From NCBI RefSeq assembly GCF_003591655.1, contig NZ_QVRA01000001.1, forward strand, positions 223,194 to 287,193: DNA of 64,000 nucleotides, read 5' to 3'. Position numbers and translations under genes: made by a program. Shown here in pieces: positions 1 through 8,924 of this stretch. The notes beneath the pieces are model-generated. The model saw only the letters and a program-made list of their open reading frames with translations, had not been told where the DNA came from and ran no database searches. This DNA is from Sphingobium terrigena (GTDB lineage Bacteria; Pseudomonadota; Alphaproteobacteria; Sphingomonadales; Sphingomonadaceae). The stretch's first letter is position 1; each line of letters opens with the position of its first letter.

Positions 1-207
1 CGGGGCGCGGCGCGCGACCGTGCGCGCACGGGCCAGCCGGGCGGGCAGCGGGGCCATACCAGCGCGAGGTTTCAGCGGATTGCCAGGCGATACCAGCCAC
101 CACACCTCGTCAAGCCCAAGCGCCTTGGCCGCGAATAGAGAAATCGCGCGATGCCCGCCATGGGCCGGGTTGAAGGAGCCGCCGAGCAGGCCGATGCGTG
201 TCATCAT
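1..207 (-). CDS. nadD: Nicotinate-nucleotide adenylyltransferase, N-terminal part (cut by window edge)
   Basis: Transfers an adenylyl group from ATP to nicotinate mononucleotide in NAD synthesis. The first 69 codons are present and the rest lies left of the window. Reading leftwards from the ATG at 207 (or the adjacent ATG at 204) the protein opens [19 protein letters not shown]. This contains the GGSFNPxHxGH nucleotide-binding signature of the NadD/CoaD nucleotidyltransferase family. The later [13 protein letters not shown] segment is also typical of NadD. It begins about 40 bp after the stop of the oxidoreductase gene on the same strand and may be co-transcribed with it. The identification rests on the motif and is firm; the C-terminal half cannot be judged. 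Confidence 0.88.
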   Translation of the reverse strand, partial: MMTRIGLLGGSFNPAHGGHRAISLFAAKALGLDEVWWLVSPGNPLKPRAGMAPLPARLARARTVARRAP

Positions 208-247
208 CCCGCCATGCCAGTTGGCGCAAGCGGCTGCAATTGCCCCG

Positions 248-2455
248 CTATGCCGTCTGCGCCCGCAACAGCTTGTCGATCGTCAGCGGATAGTCGCGCA
301 GTCGCAGGCCGGTGGCGTTGTAGATCGCATTGGCGACCGCCGCCCCCGCGCCGCAAATGCCCAGCTCGCCCACGCCCTTGGCCTTCATCGGTGAGCTTTT
401 ATCGTCCAGCTCATCGATGAACAGCACGTCCTGCTCCGGTATGTCAGCATGAACCGGCACCGCATATTCGGCCATGTCATGATTGATGAACAGGCCAAAG
501 CGGGTATCGACCTCCAGCGCCTCCATCAGCGCCGACCCCGCCCCCATGGTCATCGCGCCGATCACCTGGCTGCGGGCGGACTTGGGATTGAGGATGCGCC
601 CGGCGGCGAACGCCCCGCCCATGCGGCGGATGCGGACCTCGGCGGTATCGATATCCACCCCGACCTCGCAGAAATGCGCGCCGAACGTCGCCTGGACATA
701 GCGTTTGTCGAGATCGCCAAATTCGATGCTATCCTCCGCCCACAGCCCCTCGCGTCCCGCCAATGCGGCCAGCGTCTGTGACTGATTGCCCAGCTTCACC
801 AGCCCATCGTCAAACTGCGCCTGATCGATCGGATAGCCCGCTTTCTCCGCCAGCTTCGCGCGCAACGCCATGGCAGCGGCATAGACGCCCGCTGTCGAAC
901 TGTTCGCCCCCCATTGCCCACCAGAGCCAGCCGATGCGGGGAAGCGGCTGTCGCCCAGCCGCACGATGACATCATCCAGCGACACGCCCAGCATTTCCGC
1001 CGCGGTCTGGCCGATGATAGTATAACTTCCGGTGCCGATGTCGGTCATGTCGGTTTCGACGATGACCTTGCCCGCGCCATCCACGCCGATCCGCGCGCCC
1101 GATTTGCCGACCAGATTGTTGCGGAAGGCGCTCGCCACCCCCATGCCGACCAGCCAGCGACCATCGCGGACCTTGCCGGGCTTGGGGTTGCGCTTGGCCC
1201 ATCCGAACCGGTCCGCCCCGGCGCGCAGACACTCCACCAGCTTGCGGCTGGAATAGGGCCGCTGCGTCCCGGCTTCGGGATCATATTGCACATCATTGCG
1301 GATGCGCAGCTCGACAGGATCGACGCCGCAGGCTTCAGCCAGTTCATCCATCGCCACTTCCAGCGCCAGCAGGCCGACCGCCTCGCCAGGCGCACGCATG
1401 GCATTGCCTTCAGGCAGGTCGAGTGTCGCCAGCCGGTGCGCGGTCATGCGGTGCGCGCCACCATAGAGCAGTCGTGTCTGCATCGCCGCTGTCTCGGTGC
1501 CACCACCAGGCAAGTCGCCCGACCAGACTTCATGGCCGATCGCGTCAATCACTCCATTCTTGTCCGCGCCGATGCGGATGCGCTGGATCGTCGCGGGGCG
1601 ATGGGTGGTGTTGTTGGGGATCTGGTTGCGGGCGATCGCGACCTTGACCGGTCGCCCGATTTGCCTCGCCCCTAATGCCGCGAGCAGGGCGTCGGCCCTT
1701 AGCCACAGCTTCGCCCCGAACCCCCCGCCAATATAGGGCGCGACCAGGCGGATATTGGCTTTGGGTATGCCCAGCGTCTTGGCGACCTCCCCCACGCTCC
1801 AGGCAATCATCTGGTTCGCCGTCCATAACGTCAGCTTGTCGCCGTTCCACGCCGCCGTCGTGGCGTGTGGTTCCAGCATGGCATGGCTGTGATCGGGGGT
1901 TGTATAACGCTGGTCGATCCTGACGGCGGCCTTGGCAAAGGCTCCATCGAAATCACCAACTGCGCTGTCGGCCGCACCGCCAAAACCGCCGTCTGGAGGT
2001 TTGACGGCATTGCCCTGTTCGGCGGCCAGATCGAATTTACCGTCCTGCGGCGCATAGTCGATCCGCACCAGCTTCGCAGCGGCGCGCGCATTTTCAAGCG
2101 TATCGGCGATGACCAGCGCCAGCGCCTGATCATAATGCATGATCGCCGGGCCGCCGAGCAGCGGGGCGGTGTTATAATTCCCCTTGCCCAGTTTCCCGGC
2201 ATTGGCGTGTGTGACGATGCCCAGCACGCCGGGCGCAGCTTCGGCGGCGCGCAGGTCCAAGGCCGCGATCGTCCCCTTGGCGATGGCTGACCCGACGATC
2301 CAGCCATAGGCTGCATTGGGCGCGGCATCATGCCGTTCATAGGCGTAGGGCGCGCTTCCGGTGACCTTGGCGGGGCCGTCGATCCGGTCATGGGCAACGC
2401 CGACGACGCGGCCCTTGTCGATGGGATTGGTGGTGGCGGGCGTATCGAACTTCAC
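248..2455 (-). CDS. paoC: Aldehyde oxidoreductase, molybdenum cofactor-binding subunit (PaoC type)
   Basis: Large catalytic subunit of a xanthine-oxidase-family enzyme that oxidises aldehydes, probably aromatic ones, to acids in the periplasm. At 735 residues it matches the PaoC/YagR length (about 732) rather than the longer XdhB. The catalytic Glu lies in the C-terminal [10 protein letters not shown] motif (about residue 697). The N-terminal [23 protein letters not shown] segment is the usual entry to the aldehyde oxidase a/b hammerhead domain. Its start overlaps the end of the FAD subunit gene by 4 bp, so the three genes are translationally coupled. No PaoD/XdhC chaperone gene is visible; the next gene is nadD. 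Confidence 0.9.
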   Translation of the reverse strand: MKFDTPATTNPIDKGRVVGVAHDRIDGPAKVTGSAPYAYERHDAAPNAAYGWIVGSAIAKGTIAALDLRAAEAAPGVLGIVTHANAGKLGKGNYNTAPLLGGPAIMHYDQALALVIADTLENARAAAKLVRIDYAPQDGKFDLAAEQGNAVKPPDGGFGGAADSAVGDFDGAFAKAAVRIDQRYTTPDHSHAMLEPHATTAAWNGDKLTLWTANQMIAWSVGEVAKTLGIPKANIRLVAPYIGGGFGAKLWLRADALLAALGARQIGRPVKVAIARNQIPNNTTHRPATIQRIRIGADKNGVIDAIGHEVWSGDLPGGGTETAAMQTRLLYGGAHRMTAHRLATLDLPEGNAMRAPGEAVGLLALEVAMDELAEACGVDPVELRIRNDVQYDPEAGTQRPYSSRKLVECLRAGADRFGWAKRNPKPGKVRDGRWLVGMGVASAFRNNLVGKSGARIGVDGAGKVIVETDMTDIGTGSYTIIGQTAAEMLGVSLDDVIVRLGDSRFPASAGSGGQWGANSSTAGVYAAAMALRAKLAEKAGYPIDQAQFDDGLVKLGNQSQTLAALAGREGLWAEDSIEFGDLDKRYVQATFGAHFCEVGVDIDTAEVRIRRMGGAFAAGRILNPKSARSQVIGAMTMGAGSALMEALEVDTRFGLFINHDMAEYAVPVHADIPEQDVLFIDELDDKSSPMKAKGVGELGICGAGAAVANAIYNATGLRLRDYPLTIDKLLRAQTA

Positions 2456-3408
2456 GGCCGGGCCTCCTTCTGGCGATAGAGCGACGCCAATGTCCGTTCG
2501 ACCAGCGTCTTTTTGAAATCACTATGATGGGTCGTGCGCGCGCCGCTTAGCGCTGCTTCCGCCACAGCCTTGGCCCCCGATGAGGCAGCAGCGTCCGCGC
2601 TGGGCGTTCGCCATGGCTTGGCCCCGATCCCGCCAAAGGCGAAGCGGCCGCCGCCATCCTTGCCGAACACCGCCGCCACCGAAACGAGCGCAAAAGCGTA
2701 GGACGCGCGGTCGCGCACCTTGCGATAGACATGGGTGCCGCCGATCGGCTTAGGCAGGGTGACCGACGTGATGATCTCGCCGCTTTTCAGCGCGGTTTCG
2801 ACATGGGGGGTGTCACCGGGCAGACTATGGAAGTCCGCAATCGGGATGGCACGCGCCACGCCGTCCGCGCCGACCGTATCGACCTGCGCATCCAGCAGCC
2901 GCATCGCCACCGCCATGTCGCTGGGATGCTGGGCGATGCAGGCATCGCTCACCCCCAATATTGCCAGGCTGCGACTGATACCGCCGATCGCGCCGCAGCC
3001 GCTGCCGGGCTTGCGCTTGTTGCATGGCATGTTGGTGTCATAAAAATAGGGGCAACGGGTACGCTGGAGCAGGTTGCCTGCCGTCGTCGCCTTGTTGCGC
3101 AATTGCCCCGATGCGCCGGCCAAGAGCGCGCGGCTCAGCACGCTATAGTCTCGGCGCACGACCTTGTCGGCGGCGAGATCGGTATTGCGGACCAGCGCGC
3201 CGATGCGCAGGCCGCCTTCCGGCGTCGGCTCGATCCGGTCGAGGCCCAGATGATTGACGTCGATCAGATGGGTTGGCGTTTCGATCTGGAGCTTCATCAG
3301 GTCGAGCAAATTGGTGCCCCCCGCAATGAAGCGCGCGCCTTGCGTCGAGGCCGCGGTTTTGGCGGCATCCGCGACACTGGTCGCGCGACTATAGGTAAAG
3401 GGCTTCAT
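2452..3408 (-). CDS. paoB: Aldehyde oxidoreductase, FAD-binding subunit (PaoB type)
   Basis: Medium subunit that passes electrons between the iron-sulfur subunit and its FAD. The FAD-binding PCMH domain shows [10 protein letters not shown] (about 31-40) and TTAGNLLQ (about 108-115). The protein is 318 residues, the length of the E. coli PaoB. Cysteines at about 119, 129 and 138 ([12 protein letters not shown] then GSGC) form the insertion that in PaoB holds an extra 4Fe-4S cluster absent from ordinary XdhB-type FAD subunits. This is the best reason to call the system Pao rather than Xdh. It overlaps both neighbours by 4 bp. Confidence 0.9.
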   Translation of the reverse strand: MKPFTYSRATSVADAAKTAASTQGARFIAGGTNLLDLMKLQIETPTHLIDVNHLGLDRIEPTPEGGLRIGALVRNTDLAADKVVRRDYSVLSRALLAGASGQLRNKATTAGNLLQRTRCPYFYDTNMPCNKRKPGSGCGAIGGISRSLAILGVSDACIAQHPSDMAVAMRLLDAQVDTVGADGVARAIPIADFHSLPGDTPHVETALKSGEIITSVTLPKPIGGTHVYRKVRDRASYAFALVSVAAVFGKDGGGRFAFGGIGAKPWRTPSADAAASSGAKAVAEAALSGARTTHHSDFKKTLVERTLASLYRQKEARP

Positions 3409-4040
3409 GCCTTTGTCTCCCCGGCCACGTCATTCATGGCGGCGATGATGTTGGGATAGGCGGCGCAACGGCAGATATTGCCGCTCATCCGCTCGCGCAG
3501 TTCGCTGTTGGATAGCGATACCTTGTCCAGATCCGGCGTGACATGGCTGGGGATGCCCGCTGCAATCTCGTCCAGCACCGCGACCGCTGAGCAGATCTGC
3601 CCCGGCGTGCAATAACCGCACTGATAGCCGTCATGCGAGATGAAGGCGCGCTGCATCGGGTGCAACTTTTCGGGCGTGCCCAAGCCCTCAATCGTCGTCA
3701 CCTTGTCGCCATCATGCATCACCGCCAACGTCAGACAGCTGTTGATCCGCCGTCCCTCGACAATGACGGTGCAGGCGCCGCACTGGCCCTGATCGCAACC
3801 CTTCTTGGTGCCGGTCAGGTGCAGATGCTCACGCAGCGCGTCGAGCAGGGTTGTGCGCGGGTCAAGCTGCAGATGCACCTCGCGCCCGTTCACGGTCAAT
3901 TCCACGGGGATCATCCCGGTTCCTTCCTTGGCTGTCGGCCGTGCAGCGGCGGCACCCGTGGGCACGAGTGCGGGGGCGGCTGCGGCAATTGCCGCGCTAC
4001 CCTGCAACAGGGAGCGGCGCGTGAGATGATCGGACGGCAT
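3405..4040 (-). CDS. paoA: Aldehyde oxidoreductase, 2Fe-2S subunit with Tat signal (PaoA type)
   Basis: Small subunit with two 2Fe-2S clusters. A twin-arginine signal (TRRSLLQG, residues about 8-15, then an Ala-rich core) sends the folded complex to the periplasm, carrying the other two subunits with it. The ferredoxin-like N-terminal cluster is CDQGQCGAC with a fourth Cys in RINSC. The C-terminal cluster uses CGYC and CRC (NICRCAAY). First gene of the paoABC operon. The ATG at 4040 is preceded by GGAGGAAG at a good distance, which supports this start. Confidence 0.92.
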   Translation of the reverse strand: MPSDHLTRRSLLQGSAAIAAAAPALVPTGAAAARPTAKEGTGMIPVELTVNGREVHLQLDPRTTLLDALREHLHLTGTKKGCDQGQCGACTVIVEGRRINSCLTLAVMHDGDKVTTIEGLGTPEKLHPMQRAFISHDGYQCGYCTPGQICSAVAVLDEIAAGIPSHVTPDLDKVSLSNSELRERMSGNICRCAAYPNIIAAMNDVAGETKA

Positions 4041-4391
4041 GGCGGGTGCTTCCTCCTGTTCGGTCTGTCATACGAAGGGACGCGACAAATGATCCGCCGC
4101 TTGGTTCAAATATGGGATTGGATGACAAGATTAACAGAATGACCAAGCTAGCAAAGTTGCAAAACGCCACGCACGTCGATTTGATTGGAGCGAATCATCC
4201 AATCGCGCCGAAACGCTGGCACAGATGCCATGACAGCCAGGTCATGCGGGCGCAAAGCTCAGCAAAGCTGCCATTTTCGAGCTAGTGGGAAGGATTTTCG
4301 CAATCCGGGCGATTCTCCCCTTGCCCATCCTGAAAAGCGCTGCTAGTTGCCCGCCTCACCCGACGGGGACAGCGTCTCCATCAAGCGCCGA
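4041..4391. promoter_or_regulatory. Upstream region of paoABC with an inverted repeat
   Basis: No gene is seen in these 351 bases. A perfect 7-bp inverted repeat, GATTGGA at 4183-4189 and TCCAATC at 4198-4204, lies about 145 bp before the paoA start and could be an operator. No regulator gene adjoins it. The part next to the tRNA gene holds no recognisable coding sequence. The regulatory role is inference. Confidence 0.3.
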
Positions 4392-4466
4392 GCGGGCGTA
4401 GCTCAGGGGTAGAGCACAACCTTGCCAAGGTTGGGGTCGAGGGTTCGAATCCCTTCGCCCGCTCCA
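4392..4466 (+). tRNA. tRNA-Gly, anticodon GCC
   Basis: A full cloverleaf of 75 bases including an encoded CCA. The acceptor arm GCGGGCG pairs with CGCCCGC, the D arm is GCTC/GAGC, and the anticodon arm CAACC-TTGCCAA-GGTTG presents GCC. The T arm GAGGG-TTCGAAT-CCCTT contains one G-T pair. The region just downstream is decayed and repeat-bearing, as is common where integrating elements have used a tRNA 3' end. Confidence 0.96.
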
Positions 4467-4482
4467 GTTTTCCTAGGAAAAC
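4467..4482 (+). terminator. Palindrome directly after tRNA-Gly
   Basis: GTTTTCCTAGGAAAAC is a perfect 16-base palindrome starting right after the CCA of the tRNA gene. It could act as the tRNA terminator or be part of a former attachment site. There is no T-run, so the terminator call is weak. Confidence 0.35.
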
Positions 4483-4533
4483 TAAAGATTTAGTCCGATC
4501 AGAATAGTTAGACTCGCTTTCCTTTAGGAACGG

Positions 4534-4553
4534 CGGGTCCACAACGGGTCCAC
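4534..4553 (+). repeat. Tandem CGGGTCCAC repeat
   Basis: The 9-mer CGGGTCCAC occurs at 4534-4542 and again at 4545-4553, an 11-bp period on one face of the helix, 68 bp after the tRNA-Gly gene. Short direct repeats of this sort are used as arm sites by tyrosine recombinases next to tRNA genes. No integrase gene remains here, so that reading is a guess. Confidence 0.35.
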
Positions 4554-4839
4554 CATCAAGTCTCGCTCAAGCGTAGCTGATGGTACTGGATCGGGCTAGA
4601 TTGCCTAAATCCTCCGAAGCTCAAGACGCCTCGCTCTCCCGAGCAGCGGCCTCGCCGCTTCACATACCGTCGTCCGGCTGTGCCGGCGATCGAGCATGGG
4701 CCGGGATCAGGAGGCATTGCCGTCGCACGCCCACTGGTAGCCACCGCAGGATTTCTCGGGCGAGCCAAGTCCCTCCGACATCCCAAGAACACGGCGCTAC
4801 CCTCGGAGCGAATTAGTTCGGAGAATCGGTCAACGCCCG

Positions 4840-5049
4840 GTCCCGGCGCCTCAGAGCTACTGATCCACCAAATCGCTTGGTGGGCCGACTGTTGTGCGTC
4901 AGATTGCGGCTGACGCGGGGGGCCAATGAATTGGCGTTTGATCCGGGCAATCTGTCGAACGTCAAATGGATCGGTGGCGGGCTGGGCGAATAGTGCGCTG
5001 CTGAGCGAGTACAAAGCCCGCAAGGCGGCGGCGAGGAAAGGCAGGAGTT
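4840..5049 (+). pseudogene. Probable decayed HigB/RelE-type toxin
   Basis: In one forward frame, ending at the TAG at 4991, the peptide LAFDPGNLSNVKWIGGGLGE resembles the GNxGNVKPVGGGVSE core of the RelE/HigB killer proteins that usually precede this antitoxin family. After that stop a different frame encodes ALLSEYKARKAAARKGRS, which looks like a toxin C-terminus, ending at 5049 just before the antitoxin start. No frame is open across the whole stretch. I read it as a frameshifted and truncated toxin gene, from family memory only. Its left edge is not defined. Confidence 0.35.
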
Positions 5050-5055
5050 GACGAG

Positions 5056-5379
5056 ATGGTGCTGACCCGTGATTTCAAGGAAACGGTGAAGGAGCGCGCC
5101 GCGCGCGATCCCGCCTTCGCCAAGGCTATGCTCGATGAGGCAGCTACCGCCTTTCTTAATGGGGAACCGCACGTGGCACGATTGATCCTGCGTGATCTTG
5201 TCAATGCCTCGGTCGGTTTCGAGGAACTGGCGACCGAGACCAACCGCCCAAGCAAGAGCCTGCACCGGATGCTGTCCGAGAACGGCAATCCGAGCATGGA
5301 CAATCTTGCTGCCATCTTCGGCGCAGTGCGCAAGCGTCTGGGCGTTGCCTTTGAAGTTCATGCAATCGAGGCGGCGTAA
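5056..5379 (+). CDS. HigA-type antitoxin / HTH regulator (HI1420 family)
   Basis: A 107-residue protein of the antidote family found downstream of RelE-like killer genes. It binds its own operator and, when a toxin is present, the toxin. The N-terminus MVLTRDFKETVKERAARDP and the C-terminal helix-turn-helix (NRPSKSLHRMLSENGNPSMD, about residues 67-86) are typical. GGAG lies about 9 bases before the ATG. The toxin gene upstream appears broken, so this may be an orphan antitoxin kept as a regulator or immunity factor. A 113-bp repeat begins 28 bp after its stop. Confidence 0.75.
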   Translation: MVLTRDFKETVKERAARDPAFAKAMLDEAATAFLNGEPHVARLILRDLVNASVGFEELATETNRPSKSLHRMLSENGNPSMDNLAAIFGAVRKRLGVAFEVHAIEAA

Positions 5380-5407
5380 GGCTTGGGATCCTGCACTTAT
5401 GCCAAGC

Positions 5408-5520
5408 CAGAAGAGCTTTCTGCGGGGCAGCCTAAGCGATTGATTTATCAATCAAATCATAGACTTGGTAAGTCGCCAGAGGCAGTATTAGCATGCTTTC
5501 AATTCGTGGAAAAGGCCGGA
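5408..5520 (+). repeat. 113-bp direct repeat, copy A
   Basis: Aligns without gaps to 63586-63698, with 93 of 113 positions identical by my count. The best-kept parts are CAGAAGAGCTTTC at the left end, CCTAAGCGATTGATTT with CAATCAAATCATAGACTTG in the middle, and ATTCGTGGAAAAGG near the right end. It contains a hairpin, GATTGAT-TT-ATCAATC, at about 5438-5453. It lies just 3' of a + strand gene, as copy B does. The nature is unknown: a small non-autonomous element, an attachment site or a 3' regulatory module are all possible. Confidence 0.8.
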
Positions 5521-5876
5521 CGGGGATGGACGTGATGGTTTGAGTCCTTGCGCCTGCTAAGTGGCGTCTGGCCATGGGACAAACCTGCCAATCGTGAGCA
5601 TGAATGGCAATGACCGGTGTCCGCAACAACAGACATACATGCGGTTACGCCGATCACCCTATGATAGTCACTTATAACCCGGCCGAACGGCAGGTCGTCG
5701 CCAGGAAGTGTAACGCGCCGCCCGTTTGCTTTCGGGAAAGCGAGTGACAATAGCTGACGTCAATCCGAGGGGGCGGCCGGCGCATGACTGTCCGCCCGTT
5801 CATGATCAGGACTGCCCGCGCCCGCACTTAACCTGTCTTCAGGGGCGCCCTGGGCACGCGGACCTGCGGTTAAGGA
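5521..5876. other. Intergenic stretch without a recognised gene
   Basis: Between repeat copy A and the glutathione transferase gene I see only short overlapping open frames with no recognisable motif, and no RNA gene. It is probably decayed sequence on the edge of the tRNA-Gly-linked island. Confidence 0.5.
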
Positions 5877-6497
5877 TCAATCGATCTGCAGTTTCCGATC
5901 GGGGTCGGCCTTCGCCATCGCGCTCCGAAATGCCGGGCGATCAGCCACACGGTGCAGATAGGCACGCAAGTTTGGGTATGGCGACAAATCAACCGGGACG
6001 AATGCCCGCATCGTGGTGAGCGGGAACATGATCATGATGTCAGCGATTGTGAAGGCATCGCCGGCCAACCACCGGTGCCCTTGTGTGAAATGCGCTTCGA
6101 GCGCCGCCAAATTTCGGGCCAGGCGGTCGCGCATGATCCCTGTCAGGCCGCCTGCGCCCATCAGCATCATCATGCATGGCATCAGCGACCCGTTGGCGAA
6201 ATGGTACCAGTAAAGGAACTGGGCAAAATCCGGATGCTCCGCCTGTAAGGTCAGCTTTCTGCCGCCATGTCTGGCCACGATATAGTCGATGATGGCGCCG
6301 GACTCGGCGAGCGTCAGCCCTTCGTCTGTGATGACCGGTGCAGTGCCGGATGGATGCAGCGCTTTGTAAGCCTCCGGTGCGAGCCGGGTGACAGGATCGC
6401 GTTCATAGCGCACCAACTCGTAAGGGATGCTCAATTCCTCGCAAAGCCAGACGATCCGATCAGACTGGGATATGCCCAGATGGTGTACGGTCAGCAT
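5877..6497 (-). CDS. Glutathione S-transferase family protein
   Basis: 206 residues with the thioredoxin-fold N-domain (MLTVHHLGISQSDRIVWLCEEL, then HPSGTAPVITDEGLTLAESGAI, whose cis-Pro and ES contact glutathione). The all-helical C-domain ends ...WLAGDAFTIADIMIMFP, a normal GST N-capping motif. It would conjugate glutathione to, or isomerise, electrophiles; no substrate can be assigned. It starts 23 bp after the ohrR stop on the same strand, so it probably belongs to the peroxide-inducible ohr-ohrR transcript. Confidence 0.85.
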   Translation of the reverse strand: MLTVHHLGISQSDRIVWLCEELSIPYELVRYERDPVTRLAPEAYKALHPSGTAPVITDEGLTLAESGAIIDYIVARHGGRKLTLQAEHPDFAQFLYWYHFANGSLMPCMMMLMGAGGLTGIMRDRLARNLAALEAHFTQGHRWLAGDAFTIADIMIMFPLTTMRAFVPVDLSPYPNLRAYLHRVADRPAFRSAMAKADPDRKLQID

Positions 6498-6520
6498 TTT
6501 CGTTTTAATCCTTCGACAGC

Positions 6521-6982
6521 CTAGGCATGCGCCTTGAGCACCGCGACGAGGTCTCGAACCTGGCTGCGCAAGTGCGCAATGCTGGCCTCGTCGATACCCA
6601 GTTCCGCGGACAAGATCGCCGGCACCTTTTCGGCGTCGGAACGGAGTTCACGACCTTTCGCAGTCAAGTCGATCAGCACACGGCGCTCGTCGTCAAGGTC
6701 GCGGGTGCGGCTGATCAACCCTGACTGCTCCATCCGCTTCAACAGGGGCGTCAAGGTGCCGCTGTCCAGATGGAGCATGTCGCCGATAGACCTGACGGTC
6801 TGGGGGGCGTCCTTCCAAAGCACCAGCATGGTAAGATATTGCGGATAGGTGAGGCCCAGATCACCGAGTATCGGACGGTACAGACGATTTAGCATGTTGG
6901 AGGCGGCGTAAAGCGGGAAGCAGACCTGTCGGTCCAGGTCCAACGGGTCACCGCCCTCCAATCGGTCCTCCGCCACGACCAT
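6521..6982 (-). CDS. ohrR: MarR-family organic peroxide sensor OhrR
   Basis: A 153-residue MarR regulator using the ATG at 6982, whose A is the last base of the ohr stop codon (TGATG coupling). An upstream in-frame ATG at 7045 would overlap ohr by 64 bp and is less likely. The sensing Cys at about residue 21 lies in the conserved RQVCFPLYAASN segment of OhrR. The winged helix spans YPQYLTMLVLWKDAP to SRTRDLDDERRVLI (about 46-105). It represses the ohr promoter until the Cys is oxidised by organic hydroperoxide. Confidence 0.88.
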   Translation of the reverse strand: MVVAEDRLEGGDPLDLDRQVCFPLYAASNMLNRLYRPILGDLGLTYPQYLTMLVLWKDAPQTVRSIGDMLHLDSGTLTPLLKRMEQSGLISRTRDLDDERRVLIDLTAKGRELRSDAEKVPAILSAELGIDEASIAHLRSQVRDLVAVLKAHA

Positions 6983-7407
6983 CAGTTTACCGACACCGCG
7001 ATAGCAACATCGATATTGCCTTTCACGGCGTTCGAGTAGGGGCAAACCGCATGGGCCTTTTCTACGATCTCCTGAGCTGTCGCCTGATCAAGGCCGGTGA
7101 TCGTGACATCAAGCGCCACGGTCAATGCGAAGCCGCCGGCCCCATTTGGTTCCATGCCGACATCCGCCACCACTATGATCGCATCGTCCTTCACCTTCTC
7201 GGTCGTCGCCCGGGTGACGTGGATGACCGCGTTTTCAAAGCAGGCGGCATATCCTGCTGCGAACAGCTGCTCCGGATTAGTCGCATCTCCCTTGCCACCC
7301 AGCGGCTTGGGAAGTGCGAGGGAAAGATCGAGCAGGCCATCATCGCTTTTGACGGAGCCAGCCCGCCCCCCGATAGCTGTTACGCGTGTGCTGTATAGTG
7401 CGCTCAC
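6982..7407 (-). CDS. ohr: Organic hydroperoxide resistance protein Ohr
   Basis: A thiol peroxidase of the OsmC/Ohr family, 141 residues. It reduces fatty acid and other organic hydroperoxides using lipoyl groups. The two catalytic cysteines are Cys56 (GYAACFENA) and Cys122 (AHAVCPYSNAVKGN), both in their usual motifs. NPEQLFAAGYAACF is the family signature. It is the first gene of the ohr-ohrR(-gst) operon, coupled to ohrR by a 1-base overlap, with a palindromic operator just upstream. Confidence 0.93.
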   Translation of the reverse strand: MSALYSTRVTAIGGRAGSVKSDDGLLDLSLALPKPLGGKGDATNPEQLFAAGYAACFENAVIHVTRATTEKVKDDAIIVVADVGMEPNGAGGFALTVALDVTITGLDQATAQEIVEKAHAVCPYSNAVKGNIDVAIAVSVN

Positions 7408-7437
7408 AAACCAACTCCTCTGATTTGATTGCTATGG

Positions 7438-7460
7438 GGTATATTGTGCACAATCTATAT
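7438..7460. promoter_or_regulatory. OhrR-type operator upstream of ohr
   Basis: ATTGTGCACAAT at 7443-7454 is a perfect 12-bp palindrome inside a longer AT-rich imperfect one, 36 bp before the ohr start codon. This position and AT-rich dyad are what OhrR sites look like. Binding by the neighbouring OhrR is inferred. Confidence 0.6.
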
Positions 7461-7499
7461 ATGTCAATCTGTCTTTCACGGCCCCGACTCGATCATTGA

Positions 7500-8924
7500 T
7501 CAACGGAGCGCGCGGACGCCCAAATCTTTGGCCTGAACCTGTATGTCCCGATCCTCCCAGCCGCCGCCGAGTGCAGCCCAGAGCTGCACCAGATTGTTTA
7601 GTTGCGCCTCGCGGACGGCGATCGCGTCGAGATCGACCTGGAAAAGGTTCCGTTGCGCGTCGAGCTCCTCGATATAAGCGGCGTAGCCGCCGCGATACCG
7701 GTCACGCGCCAGCACCAGTGATCGCTGGAGGATCGCACGCCGCCGGGTAACGCGGTCGAACTGCTCGCGGAGTCGGCGCTCGCCTGACAGTGCGTTCTCG
7801 ACCTCGCCGAAAGCGGTCAGCACCGCGCCACGATAGGCAAAAGCAGCCTGATCGCGCTGCGCGGTGGCGACGTCGAGCTGCGCGGTGAGCCGCCCGCCAG
7901 CGAAGATCGGGGCGAGAATGCTCCCGCCGATGTCCCACAGCGTCACGGGGTCCCAGCCGAGCGCTTCGACGAACAGCGCACCCGCCGAGCCGGTCAACTG
8001 GACGTTGGGGAGGAACTCGGCACGACGAGATGCGATCTGCCGGTCGGCAGCAACGATCGCATATTCGGCGCTGAGCAGGTCGGGTCGCCGCCTCAGCAGG
8101 GTGGAGGAGAGGCCTGTTGGCGGTGACGGCAGCGCCATAGTCTCGAGCGTACCACGGGCGACAACGCCCGGCAGATCGCCGGTCAGACGACGCAGCGCAT
8201 TCTCCTGCACGCGATAGGCCTGCTCGATCCGCGGGATCGTCTGAGCCACCGCCTCGAACTCGGACTGCGCCTGGGTCAGTTCCAACTGCGAGCTGTAGCC
8301 CACGGTGGCACGGTCGGTGGCGATGCGCAGTGCCTCCTGCCGGCTGGCCAGCGTATTGCGGCTGACCTGCAGTTGTGCGCCGAGCGACAGCAGGGTGACG
8401 TAGCTGCGGACCGTGGATGACACGACCGAAAGGCGGGTTGCGTCGCGATCGGCCTGGCTGGCGACATATCGCGCACGCGCGGCGCCCTCCAGGGCGCGGA
8501 CCCGTCCGAACAGGTCTAGGTTCCAGGCGCCCGCAAGCGCCGGCTGCGCGAAGACGGTCTCGGCTCCGGCGCCAGTCAGCTCATTGAGTGCGCGCTGCGC
8601 GCCGGCCGCACCCTGTGCGTCGAGCGTCGGCAGCCGACCTGCCCGGGTCTGGCGGATCGCGGCCTCCGCTTCCTCGACCCGCGCCACTGCGACCAGCACG
8701 TCGGTATTGTTGGCAAGCGCGCGTTCGACCAGCGGCACCAGGGCAGGATCGCTCAGCCGGCGCCACCACTGGGTATCCGCCGCGACGGCGTTCGCAGGCA
8801 CCGGCTCACGCCAGTCGATGGGCGAGGCGACTGCGGCGGCGAGCGGGGCGCGACGGACCGACGGCGCACAACCCGCCACCAGCGCGGCGACGCTCAGGCC
8901 GACAATCAGGCTTACGCGCCTCAT
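7500..8924 (-). CDS. Outer-membrane efflux lipoprotein (NodT/OprM type)
   Basis: The outer-membrane channel of a tripartite export pump, 474 residues. The N-terminus RRVSLIVGLSVAALVAGC is a lipoprotein signal with lipobox LVAGC (Cys19). Two outer membrane efflux repeats follow (about 60-250 and 270-460), with family segments such as IDWREPVP, WWRRLSDPALVPLVERALANN and LLRRRPDLLSAEYAIVAADRQI. The last overlaps its upstream partner by 4 bp and is the distal gene of the MFS-HlyD-NodT operon. It gives substrates taken up by the inner-membrane pump a path out of the cell. Confidence 0.9.
   Translation of the reverse strand: MRRVSLIVGLSVAALVAGCAPSVRRAPLAAAVASPIDWREPVPANAVAADTQWWRRLSDPALVPLVERALANNTDVLVAVARVEEAEAAIRQTRAGRLPTLDAQGAAGAQRALNELTGAGAETVFAQPALAGAWNLDLFGRVRALEGAARARYVASQADRDATRLSVVSSTVRSYVTLLSLGAQLQVSRNTLASRQEALRIATDRATVGYSSQLELTQAQSEFEAVAQTIPRIEQAYRVQENALRRLTGDLPGVVARGTLETMALPSPPTGLSSTLLRRRPDLLSAEYAIVAADRQIASRRAEFLPNVQLTGSAGALFVEALGWDPVTLWDIGGSILAPIFAGGRLTAQLDVATAQRDQAAFAYRGAVLTAFGEVENALSGERRLREQFDRVTRRRAILQRSLVLARDRYRGGYAAYIEELDAQRNLFQVDLDAIAVREAQLNNLVQLWAALGGGWEDRDIQVQAKDLGVRALR

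Noticed and set aside
4556..5023. 155-residue minus-strand frame after tRNA-Gly
   Set aside because: No motif, no ribosome site, and it runs opposite the toxin-like remnants and antitoxin.
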